A stretch of 64,000 nucleotides of DNA from Desulforadius tongensis. Lineage in GTDB: Bacteria > Bacillota > Desulfotomaculia > Desulfotomaculales > Desulfohalotomaculaceae. A model generated the notes under the pieces. That model did no database searches. It was not told the origin of the DNA and saw only the letters and a list, made by a program, of their open reading frames with translations. A program made the position numbers and the translations under genes. Shown in pieces: positions 33,059 to 42,473 of the stretch (positions are counted from its first letter, which is position 1; every line of letters starts with the position of its first letter). The stretch is taken from NCBI RefSeq assembly GCF_016907915.1, contig NZ_JAFBCW010000009.1:32919-96918 (forward strand), in the 5' to 3' direction.

Positions 33059-33800
33059 GTTCGGAGTTATCTCCTTTTGCCGGCAGTATAATTATCTCTG
33101 CAAAATGCCCGTTTTGTATCAGTTCTACCTGTCTCAAGCGTAAAAGTTCTAAAATAGCCAAAAAGGTAACTACTATTTCCCCGCGACTGGCGTTTTTAGA
33201 AAAAGCAGATGTAAAGGGCATTCCTTTGGGATACAATACTAATTTCCTGGTAACCTGGGCCATTTTATCCTGCACCCTTATTTCCGCCGCCCTTACTTTG
33301 GGCGGTTCAACCTTTACCGCCCGTTTCAGCACCTGCCGCAGGGCATCCAACAATTTGGGCATATCAACACCGGCTAACGGCTCGGGGCAGGGCAGCAGGG
33401 ATTGGTACATTTCTATACTGTTGGGTCTGGTATACACTCTGCCGTGTACCTGCTGGCGTTCTTTTAAAAACACTGCCGCTTCTTTAAATCGCTTGTATTC
33501 CAGCAGGCGCTGTACCAGTTCTTCCCGGGGATCCGGGCCCTCTTCTTCCTGCCCTTCGTTATCCGGTTTGGGTTTAGGCAGTAAAGTGCGGGCTTTAATG
33601 GCCAGCAGTGTAGAGGCCATCACCAGGAATTCGCTGGTCACTTCTAAATCCAGTTCTTTCATGGTATCCAGGTACTCCAGGTATTGGGCGGTAATGGAGG
33701 CAATGGGAATATTTTCAATTTCCAGCTGGTTTTTTTCAATTAGGTGCAGTAACAAATCCAGCGGTCCTTCAAAGGCCGGTAACCGCACGGTATAAGCCAT
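33039..33800 (-). CDS. scpA: Segregation and condensation protein A
   Basis: It is the kleisin subunit that closes the SMC ring. The 253-residue protein has the N-terminal FEGPLDLLLHLIEKNQLEI motif and a C-terminal winged-helix segment (VTFLAILELLRLRQVEL). A GGAGG site precedes the ATG. It leads scpB and follows trpS with 104 bases between, where a repeat copy lies. Confidence 0.95.
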   Translation of the reverse strand: MAYTVRLPAFEGPLDLLLHLIEKNQLEIENIPIASITAQYLEYLDTMKELDLEVTSEFLVMASTLLAIKARTLLPKPKPDNEGQEEEGPDPREELVQRLLEYKRFKEAAVFLKERQQVHGRVYTRPNSIEMYQSLLPCPEPLAGVDMPKLLDALRQVLKRAVKVEPPKVRAAEIRVQDKMAQVTRKLVLYPKGMPFTSAFSKNASRGEIVVTFLAILELLRLRQVELIQNGHFAEIIILPAKGDNSEHDGTVS

Positions 33801-33835
33801 GCCAAATTGACCTCCAAATTAGTTGATCCTACCCT

Positions 33836-33895
33836 AAAAAAGTTATCCTGCTGAGCCGGCGGCTTTTCATCCTCTGCTGATGCTGTTTGCAGCAC
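33836..33895. repeat. Dispersed intergenic repeat, modules alpha and beta (degenerate)
   Basis: The segment with GTTATCCTGCTGAGCCGG, then GGCTTTTCATCCTCTGCTGATGC, matches parts of the repeat at 60806-61090. It fills the space between scpA and trpS. Confidence 0.55.
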
Positions 33896-33904
33896 AAAGA
33901 GTGC

Positions 33905-34891
33905 TTAAATACCTACCGCTTCCCGTACCTGTTCCATTGTTTTTTCCGCTGCCTCCCGGGCCGCTTTGGCACCTTCGGCCAAGACGTCCTCCAAGTAGCT
34001 CCGGTTATTTAAAATTTTGTTTCGTCTTTCTCTCAAGGGAGCCTGCTGCTCCTCCAGGGCCTGGGCCAGTCGTTTTTTACACTGCACGCAGCCAATTGCA
34101 CCTTTGCGGCACTGCTCCCTGATGTCTTCGTGCTCTGCAGCAGCATAGATACCATGGTACTTGTCCACCACACAGACATCGGGGTTGCCCGGGTCGGTTT
34201 TGCGAATCCGGTTTGGATCGGTAACCATGGCGTTAACCTGCTTTTTAATTTCTTCCTGCTCCGCAGCCAGTGAGATTACGTTTAGATAACTCTTGCTCAT
34301 TTTCCGCCCGTCTACCCCGGGAAGCAGTTTCACTTTGGACAGCAAAGCCTGGGGTTCAGGGAATACCTGCCGGTCATACATATAGTTAAAACGGCGGGCT
34401 ATTTCCCGGCACAGTTCTAAATGGGGCAGCTGGTCTTCGCCCACCGGCACTGCATCGGCCCGGTACACCAAAATGTCTGCGGCCTGGAGCAGTGGATAAC
34501 CTAAAAATCCATAGGTGTTGATGTCTTTGCCCATTTTACCCAACTGCTGTACCTGGTCTTTGTAAGTGGGCACCCGTTCCAACCAGGACAGCGGTGTAAT
34601 CATAGAAAACATCAGATGCAGTTCCGCATGCTGGGGAACATGGGACTGCACAAAAATAGTGCTTTTTTCCGGATCCAGCCCGGCTGCCAGCCAATCCACC
34701 AGCATTTCTTTGATGTTGTCTTTAATGGATTCAGTTTCTTGGAATGAGGTGGTTAAAGCATGCCAGTCCACAATGGTGTAATAACAATCGTACTCTTCCT
34801 GCAGGCGCACCCAGTTTTCCAGCACACTCAAGTGTCCAATATGCAGTCTGCCGGTGGGACGCATGCCGCTTAAAATTACGTCTTTAGCCAT
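33905..34891 (-). CDS. trpS: Tryptophanyl-tRNA synthetase
   Basis: It charges tRNA-Trp. The 328-residue class Ic enzyme has the HIGH motif (LHIGHL, 17-20) and the KMSKS motif (GRKMSKSYLN near 200). The ATG follows AAGGAG. No T-box or TRAP-like leader is seen. It is downstream of the M50 protease gene in the same direction. Confidence 0.97.
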   Translation of the reverse strand: MAKDVILSGMRPTGRLHIGHLSVLENWVRLQEEYDCYYTIVDWHALTTSFQETESIKDNIKEMLVDWLAAGLDPEKSTIFVQSHVPQHAELHLMFSMITPLSWLERVPTYKDQVQQLGKMGKDINTYGFLGYPLLQAADILVYRADAVPVGEDQLPHLELCREIARRFNYMYDRQVFPEPQALLSKVKLLPGVDGRKMSKSYLNVISLAAEQEEIKKQVNAMVTDPNRIRKTDPGNPDVCVVDKYHGIYAAAEHEDIREQCRKGAIGCVQCKKRLAQALEEQQAPLRERRNKILNNRSYLEDVLAEGAKAAREAAEKTMEQVREAVGI

Positions 34892-34905
34892 ATCCGGTCT
34901 CCTTT

Positions 34906-35541
34906 CTAATATAAAAATATGCTGTTGCTGAAATACACGATGTCATTCATCAAACTTAAAATGGGACTGATAATTGTCCACAATATGGGGCTTAATATTC
35001 CGGTAAATAACAACAGCAGTAATATAATTGTACCGTACTGTTCCATATAATCCAACCAACGCTGTTCACCGGGCAGTATGCCGGCTAAAATTTTACTGCC
35101 GTCCAGCGGGGGCACCGGCAGCAGATTAAAAACTGCCAGCACCACATTAATAGTAATAATGTTCTTCATGATTTCTATCAGCGGTACAGAATTAAAGGTA
35201 GCCGCCAAGCCAAACAGCAGCGAAGCAGTGATGGCTATTATCATATTGGTGGCCGGGCCAGCTATGGATACCAGCATTAAACTGCGTCTCATGCTGCCCG
35301 TTAATCTATAGGGCGTTACAGGCACCGGTTTAGCCCAGCCGAAACCGGCAAAAAACAGCATTAACAGCCCAATGGGATCCACATGGGAAATGGGGTTAAT
35401 GGTTAACCGACCCATGTACCGGGCGGTGGGATCTCCCAGTTTATCCGCCGCCCAAGCATGGGCATATTCATGGAATGTCAGGCCGATAACTACGGCCGGC
35501 AGCATTATACCAATTTCGTAAGGGGTGGGAAAATTAAACAC
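34906..35541 (-). CDS. Site-2-protease-type zinc metalloprotease (M50)
   Basis: A 211-residue membrane protein of the M50 family, minimal form. It has the HExxH motif in FHEYAHAW (His about 24-28) and the second ligand motif in NLLPVPPLDGSKIL. About five helices are present. Such proteins cleave within the membrane, but the substrate is unknown here. GTG at 35541 overlaps the upstream gene by eight bases, so the two are coupled. Confidence 0.9.
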   Translation of the reverse strand: MFNFPTPYEIGIMLPAVVIGLTFHEYAHAWAADKLGDPTARYMGRLTINPISHVDPIGLLMLFFAGFGWAKPVPVTPYRLTGSMRRSLMLVSIAGPATNMIIAITASLLFGLAATFNSVPLIEIMKNIITINVVLAVFNLLPVPPLDGSKILAGILPGEQRWLDYMEQYGTIILLLLLFTGILSPILWTIISPILSLMNDIVYFSNSIFLY

Positions 35542-38170
35542 AGGATTGTTCCCCTTTCTGCAATTTATACATACATTGTTCCGCCAGTTTCAGTTCATCT
35601 TCCCTGGTTTTAACCAAACCATCCAACCTGGCCTGCCATACCGCGTCCAGCGCTTTGCGAAACAGCGGTCCCGGTTTAAAGCCCATGGCCTTAAGGTCTT
35701 TGCCGTTGATAGTGGGTTTATTGCTGCGTACCGCTTCCATCACCTTGCGGAAGCGCTGAATGGCCACTCTATCCTCCATCAGGGCTAAAAACATGGGGTA
35801 TGCTTCCCGGGGCAGTACCTGCAGTATACGGGCCAGCTGAGAAATTTTCATGTTTTCCGGCGACGAAAGATCTCTCAAAGCATTCCGCCAGTGCTTTATG
35901 GTGTCCTGCACCTTTTCTGTCTGCCGCCGCCCCAGCGTATATCTTTCACAAACCCTGGTGGCTGTTTGCACATCATTCCAATGCAGTATGGCTATAAAAT
36001 AAACGAGCCATTTTTCAGCCGGTTCATCCCAGCCCCAGTTGCGCAGCACCATCAATGCCTGGGGTATCTCTTCCAACACCGGCTGTACCTCCCAGTAGGT
36101 CACTTCAGGGAAAATCTGTTCCCAAAGTCCCAGCTCCCACAGGCGGTGCAGCACGTCAGCCGGTTCCGGTTCATTTAAAATTATTTTCATTTCGTACCAA
36201 ATCCGTTCATTAGACACCCTGGTAATCAACTGCTCGTGCACCGCTTCCTCCAGCAGGCGCAGCGTTTGGGGGTCCATGTGCATTTGGTAGCGCTGTTCAA
36301 AACGCACGGCCCTTAAAAGCCGGGTGGGATCTTCTACAAAACTCAAATTGTGCAGCACCCTGACGATACCGGCATACAAATCTTCCCGGCCGCCAAAAAA
36401 GTCCACCAGTTCACCAAAGGTGCCCGGGTTTAACGAAATGGCCATGGCGTTGATGGTAAAGTCCCGCCGGTACAAATCATGCTTGAGGGATGATGTCTCC
36501 ACAGTGGGCAGTGCCGCCGGGTATTCGTAAAATTCCACCCGGGCGGTGGCCAAATCTATCCAGGAACCGTTCTTTAAGGAAACCTCGGCGGTGCCGAACT
36601 TTTCATAGGTCCGCACTTTGCCGCCCAGTTTTTCCCCCAGCGCCCTGGCCAGAGTAATGGCATCACCCTCCACTATTAAATCAACATCCAGGTTTTCTAC
36701 GTTTAATATAATATCCCTCACTATGCCGCCGCCGGCATAAACTTTATAACCATACTGCTGGGCCAATTCACCAACCAGGTACAGTATTTCCATAATATTT
36801 TCAGGCAGAACCCTTTTCATCATGTTTTTATAACGCACATGGTTGGAAGAACCCTTATTAAACATGGTGTAATAGCGGCCCTGGAAATCTCCGTGTAAGG
36901 TGCGCAGCACATCACTGCGTGACACTATACCTACCACCCTGCCGTTTTCAACCACCGGCAGGCGGCCGATGTCAAACTCAATCATCATATCCTGCACCTG
37001 GGATAGAGGTGCATCAGGAGTGGTGGTATGAACATTTACATTCATATAGGCTTTAACCGGTGCATGGCCCAAGCCGTGGTGCATGGCTTTTTCCACATCC
37101 CTGCGGGATATAACTCCCACCAATTCCAACCCCCGTACCACCGGCAGCCCGGTATGGCCATAACGCAGCATAACCTGGTTGGCTTCTTCAATTTTAGTTT
37201 CAGGATATACCGTTTTAACCGGGCTGGACATAATGTCCCGGGCGGTCATCATGGGGCGTACTTTCTGTTTGATTATCTCCAGCAGTTCTGCCTTTAAATC
37301 ATTTATCGCCAAACCCTTTATGCTGGCCGAAGCAGCAGCAACGTGGCCACCGCCGCCAAAGCTGGCCATTATTTCACGGCAGTTTACTTCCGGCACCGAA
37401 GCCCGGGACACCACGTGTATCCGGTCTTCCATTTCCACCGCCACAAAAACGGCATCTGCCTGGTCTATTTCCGACAGCTTATGGGTTAACAGCGCCAGCC
37501 CGTCGATAAATTCCCCGGTATCGGCACTGGCTATCAGCACTTTTACACCATTAATATTATGCCGCTGGGAAGATACCAGCAGCTTTTTCAACAGTGACTG
37601 CTGTTCTTGGGTAAGGGGGCGCCCTAAAAACTCTGACACCACGCTTAAGTTAGCACCTTTGTCCAGCAGGTAGGCCACAGCTTCCACATCCCGGGGAGTG
37701 GTGCTGGCAAAGACCATACAGCCGGTATCATCATAAATGCCCAGAGCTAAGATGGTGGCTTCTAAAGGGGTAATGGGTATATTTTTCCCCCTTATCCGTT
37801 CCACCAACAGCGTTGTCGCTGCTCCCAGGGGTTCAAGCACAAAGGTTTTATGATTTAAATTACACTCTGTGGCCGGGTGGTGATCATATACATGTACCTC
37901 CACCTTAGGATCTTCCATCAGCTTGGCCAGCTTACCTATGCGCTTGGGATTGTGGTTGTCAACAACAATCAGCCGGCGGACTTTCTTTAAATCTACCAGT
38001 TTGAGCGGCTTTATTTTCAGCATATCCTTGTGTAAAGCTAAAAACTCTTCTACATTGCGGGAAATTTTCCCCGGAAATACTATATCTGCACCGGGATACA
38101 ACTTTTGAGCCGCCACCATAGCCGCCAGGCCGTCAAAATCTGTATTTGTGTGGGTGGTAATTATATCCAT
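35534..38170 (-). CDS. DHH phosphoesterase-CBS-tRNA nucleotidyltransferase fusion
   Basis: An 878-residue three-part protein. Residues 1-310 form a DHH/DHHA1 phosphoesterase (THTNTDFDGL, VDNHNPKR, YDHHPAT, GGGGHVAAAS). Two CBS motifs follow (about 315-435). The C-terminal half is a class II CCA-adding-type nucleotidyltransferase: AGGGIVRD, DVDLIVEGD with the catalytic aspartates and RRDFTINAM. Fusions of this type add A or CC to tRNA ends in organisms with split enzymes (family knowledge); which activity applies is not clear. The ATG at 38170 starts the DHH domain; a longer reading adds an unlikely hydrophobic leader. Confidence 0.9.
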   Translation of the reverse strand: MDIITTHTNTDFDGLAAMVAAQKLYPGADIVFPGKISRNVEEFLALHKDMLKIKPLKLVDLKKVRRLIVVDNHNPKRIGKLAKLMEDPKVEVHVYDHHPATECNLNHKTFVLEPLGAATTLLVERIRGKNIPITPLEATILALGIYDDTGCMVFASTTPRDVEAVAYLLDKGANLSVVSEFLGRPLTQEQQSLLKKLLVSSQRHNINGVKVLIASADTGEFIDGLALLTHKLSEIDQADAVFVAVEMEDRIHVVSRASVPEVNCREIMASFGGGGHVAAASASIKGLAINDLKAELLEIIKQKVRPMMTARDIMSSPVKTVYPETKIEEANQVMLRYGHTGLPVVRGLELVGVISRRDVEKAMHHGLGHAPVKAYMNVNVHTTTPDAPLSQVQDMMIEFDIGRLPVVENGRVVGIVSRSDVLRTLHGDFQGRYYTMFNKGSSNHVRYKNMMKRVLPENIMEILYLVGELAQQYGYKVYAGGGIVRDIILNVENLDVDLIVEGDAITLARALGEKLGGKVRTYEKFGTAEVSLKNGSWIDLATARVEFYEYPAALPTVETSSLKHDLYRRDFTINAMAISLNPGTFGELVDFFGGREDLYAGIVRVLHNLSFVEDPTRLLRAVRFEQRYQMHMDPQTLRLLEEAVHEQLITRVSNERIWYEMKIILNEPEPADVLHRLWELGLWEQIFPEVTYWEVQPVLEEIPQALMVLRNWGWDEPAEKWLVYFIAILHWNDVQTATRVCERYTLGRRQTEKVQDTIKHWRNALRDLSSPENMKISQLARILQVLPREAYPMFLALMEDRVAIQRFRKVMEAVRSNKPTINGKDLKAMGFKPGPLFRKALDAVWQARLDGLVKTREDELKLAEQCMYKLQKGEQSCV

Positions 38171-38226
38171 ATAAAAACCTACCTCTCCCATTTTGCAATA
38201 CATTACATTATAGCATAATAAAGGTA

Positions 38227-38253
38227 AGAAAAAAAGCACCCGTACAGGGTGCT
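38227..38253 (-). terminator. lysA terminator
   Basis: GCACCC and GGGTGC arms around a short loop are followed on the minus strand by seven T. It lies between lysA and the next gene. Confidence 0.9.
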
Positions 38254-38266
38254 GCAGGAAAGCTCG

Positions 38267-39607
38267 TTATCTTGCACTGGCAATATTTAATACTTTTTTC
38301 CTCAATCTATCGGGCAGCAAATCATTGCGCAGAAGGTCAGCATAGGTTTCCCGCCTGATTATCAAGTCTACCCTGCCGTTATTAACCAGTACCATGGCCG
38401 GCCGGGGCAAACGATTGTAATTGCTGGACATAGAGTAAGTGTACGCCCCGGTGGCGGCAACTGCCAAAATGTCCCCCGGTTGAACCCTGGGCAGGGGCAA
38501 ATCCCAGTTCAACATATCCCCGGATTCACAGCACCTCCCGGCAACAGAAACAATCTCCGCTGGCTTTTCATTCATGCGGTTTGCCGTATAGGCTTCATAT
38601 TTAGCCCGGTATAACGCCGGGCGGGGATTATCACCCATACTGCCGTCAACGGCAACATACTTGCGCACACCGGGAATGTCCTTCACAGAACCAACCCGGT
38701 ACAGTGTAATACCGGCAGGCCCGGCAATGGATCGTCCCGGTTCCACCATTACCTTGGGCATTGGCAGGTTGAATTTTTCCGCCTGTTTTTTTACTGTATT
38801 CATTACAATATCAGCATATTCCTTTATTGACTGGGGCTTATCACCATGATAATAATAAATGCCTAAACCGCCACCCAGGTCTAACTGGGATGCTTTAAAG
38901 CCGGTTTCCTTTTGTACCTCACTGATAAATTCCATCATCACTGCAGCGGCATGGGCATAGGATTCCAGTTCAAAAATTTGCGAGCCGATATGACAGTGGA
39001 AACCCCGAAGTTCAATATTTTCCAGTTCCAGGGCCCGTTTCACCCCTTCCATTGCCTGGCCGTTTTCCACCACCAATCCAAATTTAGAATCAATATGCCC
39101 GGTCTTAATATACTCATGGGTGTGTGCTTCCACACCGGGGGTTAACCGCAGCAGTATTTTAACTTTTGCGCGCAGTTCACCGGCTATTTTATTCAGCAGT
39201 TCCAGCTCGTAAATGCTGTCAACTATTATACGGGCCACTTTATGTTCTAAAGCCATCTGAATTTCTTCAGCTGTTTTATTATTACCGTGGAAATATACCC
39301 GGTTCATTGGAAAATTAGCTTTAATTGCGGTATACAGCTCACCACCGGAGACAACATCTAAACTTAAACCTTCTTCATCAATCATCCGGCAAACTGCCAG
39401 GGTCAGCAGTGATTTACCGGCATAAATAACTTCCGCCCCGTACTGCTGGGTAAAGGCATGGTAGAAATTTTTACAATTTTGGCGAAAGTGCTCTTCATCC
39501 AGCACATATAAGGGTGTGCCATAATCTTGGGCCAGTTCTACGGTATCACAGCCGCCGATTTCTAAATGCCCTTTATCGTTAACTTTCATAGTACCATAAA
39601 GCTTCAT
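38267..39607 (-). CDS. lysA: Diaminopimelate decarboxylase
   Basis: It makes lysine from meso-diaminopimelate, the last step of lysine synthesis. The 446-residue fold-type III enzyme has the pyridoxal phosphate lysine in IYAGKSLL (Lys65), HIGSQ in the barrel, the glycine-rich DLGGGLG and the C-terminal CESGD active-site motif. The ATG follows GAGGGGG by nine bases. It is monocistronic and lies behind a lysine riboswitch with an intrinsic terminator, so expression should fall when lysine is high. Confidence 0.97.
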   Translation of the reverse strand: MKLYGTMKVNDKGHLEIGGCDTVELAQDYGTPLYVLDEEHFRQNCKNFYHAFTQQYGAEVIYAGKSLLTLAVCRMIDEEGLSLDVVSGGELYTAIKANFPMNRVYFHGNNKTAEEIQMALEHKVARIIVDSIYELELLNKIAGELRAKVKILLRLTPGVEAHTHEYIKTGHIDSKFGLVVENGQAMEGVKRALELENIELRGFHCHIGSQIFELESYAHAAAVMMEFISEVQKETGFKASQLDLGGGLGIYYYHGDKPQSIKEYADIVMNTVKKQAEKFNLPMPKVMVEPGRSIAGPAGITLYRVGSVKDIPGVRKYVAVDGSMGDNPRPALYRAKYEAYTANRMNEKPAEIVSVAGRCCESGDMLNWDLPLPRVQPGDILAVAATGAYTYSMSSNYNRLPRPAMVLVNNGRVDLIIRRETYADLLRNDLLPDRLRKKVLNIASAR

Positions 39608-39699
39608 CAGTTAGACCCCCTCAAAGAAATATTACGCTCACAAGGTACTAAGTTGTGCATTGGAAGCAGACATATAACCCATGAAAATATTGGCATAAA

Positions 39700-39737
39700 T
39701 ACAAAAACGACCCAAGGGCAGGTATCCATTGGACCGT
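39700..39737 (-). terminator. Riboswitch-controlled terminator before lysA
   Basis: ACGGTCCAA and TTGGGTCGT pair (two G-U pairs), followed by TTTTTG on the minus strand. The loop contains GGATACCT, which can pair with AGGTATTC in the 3' strand of the riboswitch P1 stem, so the antiterminator forms only when the aptamer is empty. It is an off-switch. Confidence 0.8.
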
Positions 39738-39748
39738 TACTGATCTAA

Positions 39749-39969
39749 GAATACCTCTCCTACCAATGTGATAGCGCTCCACACAGCAGTTAAAACTGTG
39801 TGACAGTCCGGCACCTGTTCGAATACCGGCCCAGCCCAGCAGATACGGTATACTGCAGGACTTCGGCGGACGGCCCTTTCTTCCCGCATCATCAAACCGC
39901 TTCTCCTCGAGAGTACTATTGCCTGCCCGCACCTCTACCCCACCCGTGGTAAAGAGAGATGAGGTACCT
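39749..39969 (-). promoter_or_regulatory. Lysine riboswitch (L-box) of lysA
   Basis: The minus strand shows the conserved lysine aptamer elements in order: AGAGGTGC (39928-39935), the GCCGAAG segment, CTGGGCTGGGCCGG, GACTGTCACAC, and GTGTGGAGCGCTATC near 39770-39783. The outer P1 stem pairs GTACCTC (39961-39967) with GAGGTAT (about 39751-39757). Upstream and downstream elements (promoter and terminator) fit. Confidence is high because motif order and spacing match the class. Confidence 0.92.
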
Positions 39970-39993
39970 GTTATTTAATTTTTATTGGACCTA

Positions 39994-40022
39994 ATTATAT
40001 TTGATTTGCCGCCCTATTTCAA
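39994..40022 (-). promoter_or_regulatory. lysA promoter
   Basis: TTGAAA (40017-40022) and TATAAT (39994-39999) on the minus strand are separated by 17 bases, a near-consensus sigma-A promoter. The predicted start, about 39987, leads into the riboswitch. Confidence 0.85.
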
Positions 40023-40155
40023 CCGCATAAGCTATTAAATATTGTATACTTGAAGCACCAGGTAAAAATACCTAATTTGTCGTCTGCATTGCAGAATTAA
40101 CATCTACTTTATGGTATTTTAAATTATGTATTCCCTTAACATCATCTTCGTACTT

Positions 40156-40230
40156 CCCGGGTTCTCCCCCCGGGCTTTTTTAAAGAAAAACCCCGGCCAC
40201 CTTTTTGACAGCGGTGTGCCGGGGTTTTTA
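40156..40230. terminator. Two adjacent terminators between lysA leader and the activator gene
   Basis: A CCCGGG hairpin followed by six T (40156-40181) works in the plus direction. Next to it, AAACCCCGGC (40188-40197) pairs with GCCGGGGTTT (40218-40227) and works in both directions; on the minus strand it ends the gene at 40269. The remaining bases 40023-40155 hold no supported gene. Confidence 0.75.
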
Positions 40231-40262
40231 TTCCCTGATAGTGCCGTAAAGCGGCATGAATG
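40225..40262. repeat. Dispersed repeat module beta
   Basis: TTATTCCCTGATAGTGCCG followed by AAGCGGCATGAATGTCTA is a good example of this module, directly after the terminator and ending close to the activator gene stop. Compare 8990-9025, 51808-51838, 57424-57450 and 61060-61085. Confidence 0.6.
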
Positions 40263-40268
40263 TCTATA

Positions 40269-41249
40269 CTAACTAATCTGAACTTGTTCCCTGGCCAGTG
40301 CATTACTCCACCTGCCGCACCTGTCTCCCCAGCGGGCTATCACTGTGCCCTCTTCGCTGATTTCAATTACCTCACACATGTTAGGACACCCGCTGCATTC
40401 AAAGCTGCCGGTGCTGAAATTCATATCGGCTACTCTAAAACCTTTAAACCTGGTAGCATTACCTTTGGCCGCCGCTTCTTTGGCCAGCAGTGCAGCACCC
40501 AAAGCGCCCATCACATTATAATAGCGGGGAATGTTAATTTTTAATCCCAGCTCCTTTTCAAAGGCTTTCCTCATGCCAATGTTGGCCGCCACTCCGCCCT
40601 GGAATACCACCGGTTCCAGTATTTCCTTGCCTTTACCTACATTGTTCAAATAGTTTCTCACCAGTGCCTCGCACAATCCCGCCAGTATATCGGGAAGTTC
40701 AAAACCCATCTGCTGCTTGTGAATCATATCCGATTCGGCAAATACCGCGCAGCGACCGGCTATGCGCACCGGGGTACGGGCTTTTAAAGCCAAAGCACCA
40801 AATTCCTCTATGGGGATATTTAAGCGGCCGGCCTGCTGATCCAAAAACGAGCCGGTGCCGGCGGCACATACGGTGTTCATGGCAAAGTCTGCCACCACTC
40901 CTTTGCGCAGGATAATTATTTTAGAATCCTGGCCCCCTATTTCCAATACCGTCTGCACACCGGGCACCTGCTGCAGTGCCGCCACTGCATGGGCGGTTAT
41001 TTCGTTCTTTACCACATCGGCCCCCACCATTACAGCACTTAAATGCCTGGCGCTGCCGGTGGTACCCACACCTTTTATAACGGTGCTGGCCGGCAGACTT
41101 TCAGCCAGCTTCTTCAGTCCCAGCTGCAGGGTTTTTACCGGTTGCCCCTGGGTACGCAGGTAAATGCTTTCCAGCACATGATTATCTTCATTCATAAAAA
41201 CTATGTTCGTACTTACCGATCCCACATCAATTCCCAAATAACCTGTCAC
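40269..41249 (-). CDS. Acyl-CoA dehydratase activase-type ATPase
   Basis: A 326-residue ASKHA ATPase of the HgdC family with GIDVGSVSTN, EIGGQDSK, VCAAGTGSFL (Cys128) and AGRCAVFAESD (Cys167), the two expected [4Fe-4S] ligands. Unlike the shorter enzyme at 19212, it has a C-terminal Cys-rich tail (FECSGCPNMCEV, GDRCGRWS) that may bind a further cluster. GTG at 41249 is used with AGGAGG twelve bases upstream. It lies after two dehydratase-like genes (41344, 42474) in the same direction. This matches the split form of the large CoA-activase-type protein (COG3580/COG3581) found in anaerobes. Substrate unknown. Confidence 0.85.
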   Translation of the reverse strand: MTGYLGIDVGSVSTNIVFMNEDNHVLESIYLRTQGQPVKTLQLGLKKLAESLPASTVIKGVGTTGSARHLSAVMVGADVVKNEITAHAVAALQQVPGVQTVLEIGGQDSKIIILRKGVVADFAMNTVCAAGTGSFLDQQAGRLNIPIEEFGALALKARTPVRIAGRCAVFAESDMIHKQQMGFELPDILAGLCEALVRNYLNNVGKGKEILEPVVFQGGVAANIGMRKAFEKELGLKINIPRYYNVMGALGAALLAKEAAAKGNATRFKGFRVADMNFSTGSFECSGCPNMCEVIEISEEGTVIARWGDRCGRWSNALAREQVQIS

Positions 41250-41343
41250 CTTTTGAAAACGCCTCCTAAATTTTATGTATTTATACCGCACAGCAGTTTA
41301 TTTGATATGTAATCCCGGCAGCAGTCCGCCGGAAGCTCAATTT

Positions 41344-42450
41344 TCACTTTGCATTCTTCATTGTGTACCCCCGGTTCTGCCTTCGTTCCAGCAGATCTAC
41401 AAAGGCTTCCAACCTGGTGACCATTCCCGCTTCCCCGGTATGCTCATCCATAATCAGCGTCATCACCGGTATGTCGTTGGCCGCCGATACCTTTGGCAGG
41501 ATGCTTTCCGCCACTATTTCCGGCATACAGGTGAAGGGAAACACTTGAATCACCCCTGCGTAGCCCTGCCGGGCATACACGGGAATACTGCCCACCGTTT
41601 CCAAACCATGGCCGCCCACAAAATGATTTAAATAGGGGGCCGCGCTGCGGCAGTACTCTTTGGTACTGCGTATACCCTTTAAAAGTCCCATAAACAGGTG
41701 GTCATTAATCCATTCACTTAAGTAAATGGAACGATCCACTTCCACCGCCAGGCGTCCCAAGTGACGTTCAATATTAAGGTTGGCAAAGGGTTCCAGCAGG
41801 GTAAATATTTCACCGGTTAAAGCGACCTTAATTACCGGGCGGCGGGAATCTACGGCCACGTCATTCATTATTTCTTTACCCCGCACTTCCGCCAGTTTTA
41901 ATTCCTGCATATTACCGGCCCGGTCTATTTCTTTCAATGCCTCAGCCAGTGCCCGGTCGGTTTCTCCCGTTACCAACTCCCGGGGGCGAATTTTAAAAGA
42001 CATTAATTCAACTTCATCCACCGCCCGGCTTTTTAAATACCCGTATTTAATGGCCTGAATAACTTTCCACCAAGACTTTTTACCGGTGATTTGTCTAACC
42101 CGGGATGTCAGCTCGGTAATGTGCTTTTCCGGCGGTTCCAATACCACCAGGTTATACTTATAACCCAGATCCTGTAATATAGAGTGCTCAATTTGGGCGT
42201 AATAACCAAAGCGGCAGGGGCCGCACCCACCGGCCATCATTATGGTATCCGCACCCAACTCACTGGCCTCTATTAAATTGCCCAGATTAAGTTTCAGCGG
42301 CATACAGGCAAACTCGGGACTGTATTTTGCTCCCAATGTAAGGGTGCGCTTGCTGGATGCAGGCGGCAAAATAACTTCGATATCCAGAAACTCCAGCATC
42401 CCTTTAACGCAGATATACAGGTTGCCCATATGGGGAAAAGTAACTTTCAT
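41344..42450 (-). CDS. 2-hydroxyacyl-CoA dehydratase-like protein (COG3580-type)
   Basis: A 368-residue protein of the dehydratase superfamily. Cys-containing segments ACMPLKLN and GGCGPCRFGYY, and the end segment FPFTCMPE-MTLIMDEHTGEAGMVTRLEAF, are characteristic of the COG3580 group. It ends in the same DEHTGEAG motif as its neighbour at 42474. The two proteins likely form a heteromer that is energised by the ATPase at 40269. No reaction has been shown for this group, as far as I know. Confidence 0.78.
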   Translation of the reverse strand: MKVTFPHMGNLYICVKGMLEFLDIEVILPPASSKRTLTLGAKYSPEFACMPLKLNLGNLIEASELGADTIMMAGGCGPCRFGYYAQIEHSILQDLGYKYNLVVLEPPEKHITELTSRVRQITGKKSWWKVIQAIKYGYLKSRAVDEVELMSFKIRPRELVTGETDRALAEALKEIDRAGNMQELKLAEVRGKEIMNDVAVDSRRPVIKVALTGEIFTLLEPFANLNIERHLGRLAVEVDRSIYLSEWINDHLFMGLLKGIRSTKEYCRSAAPYLNHFVGGHGLETVGSIPVYARQGYAGVIQVFPFTCMPEIVAESILPKVSAANDIPVMTLIMDEHTGEAGMVTRLEAFVDLLERRQNRGYTMKNAK

Positions 42451-42473
42451 TATTTACCTCCAGTAATGTTATT

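Noticed and set aside
39648..39932. 94-codon open frame upstream of lysA
   Set aside because: It lies in the same DNA as the lysine riboswitch and its terminator, which explain the conserved sequence.
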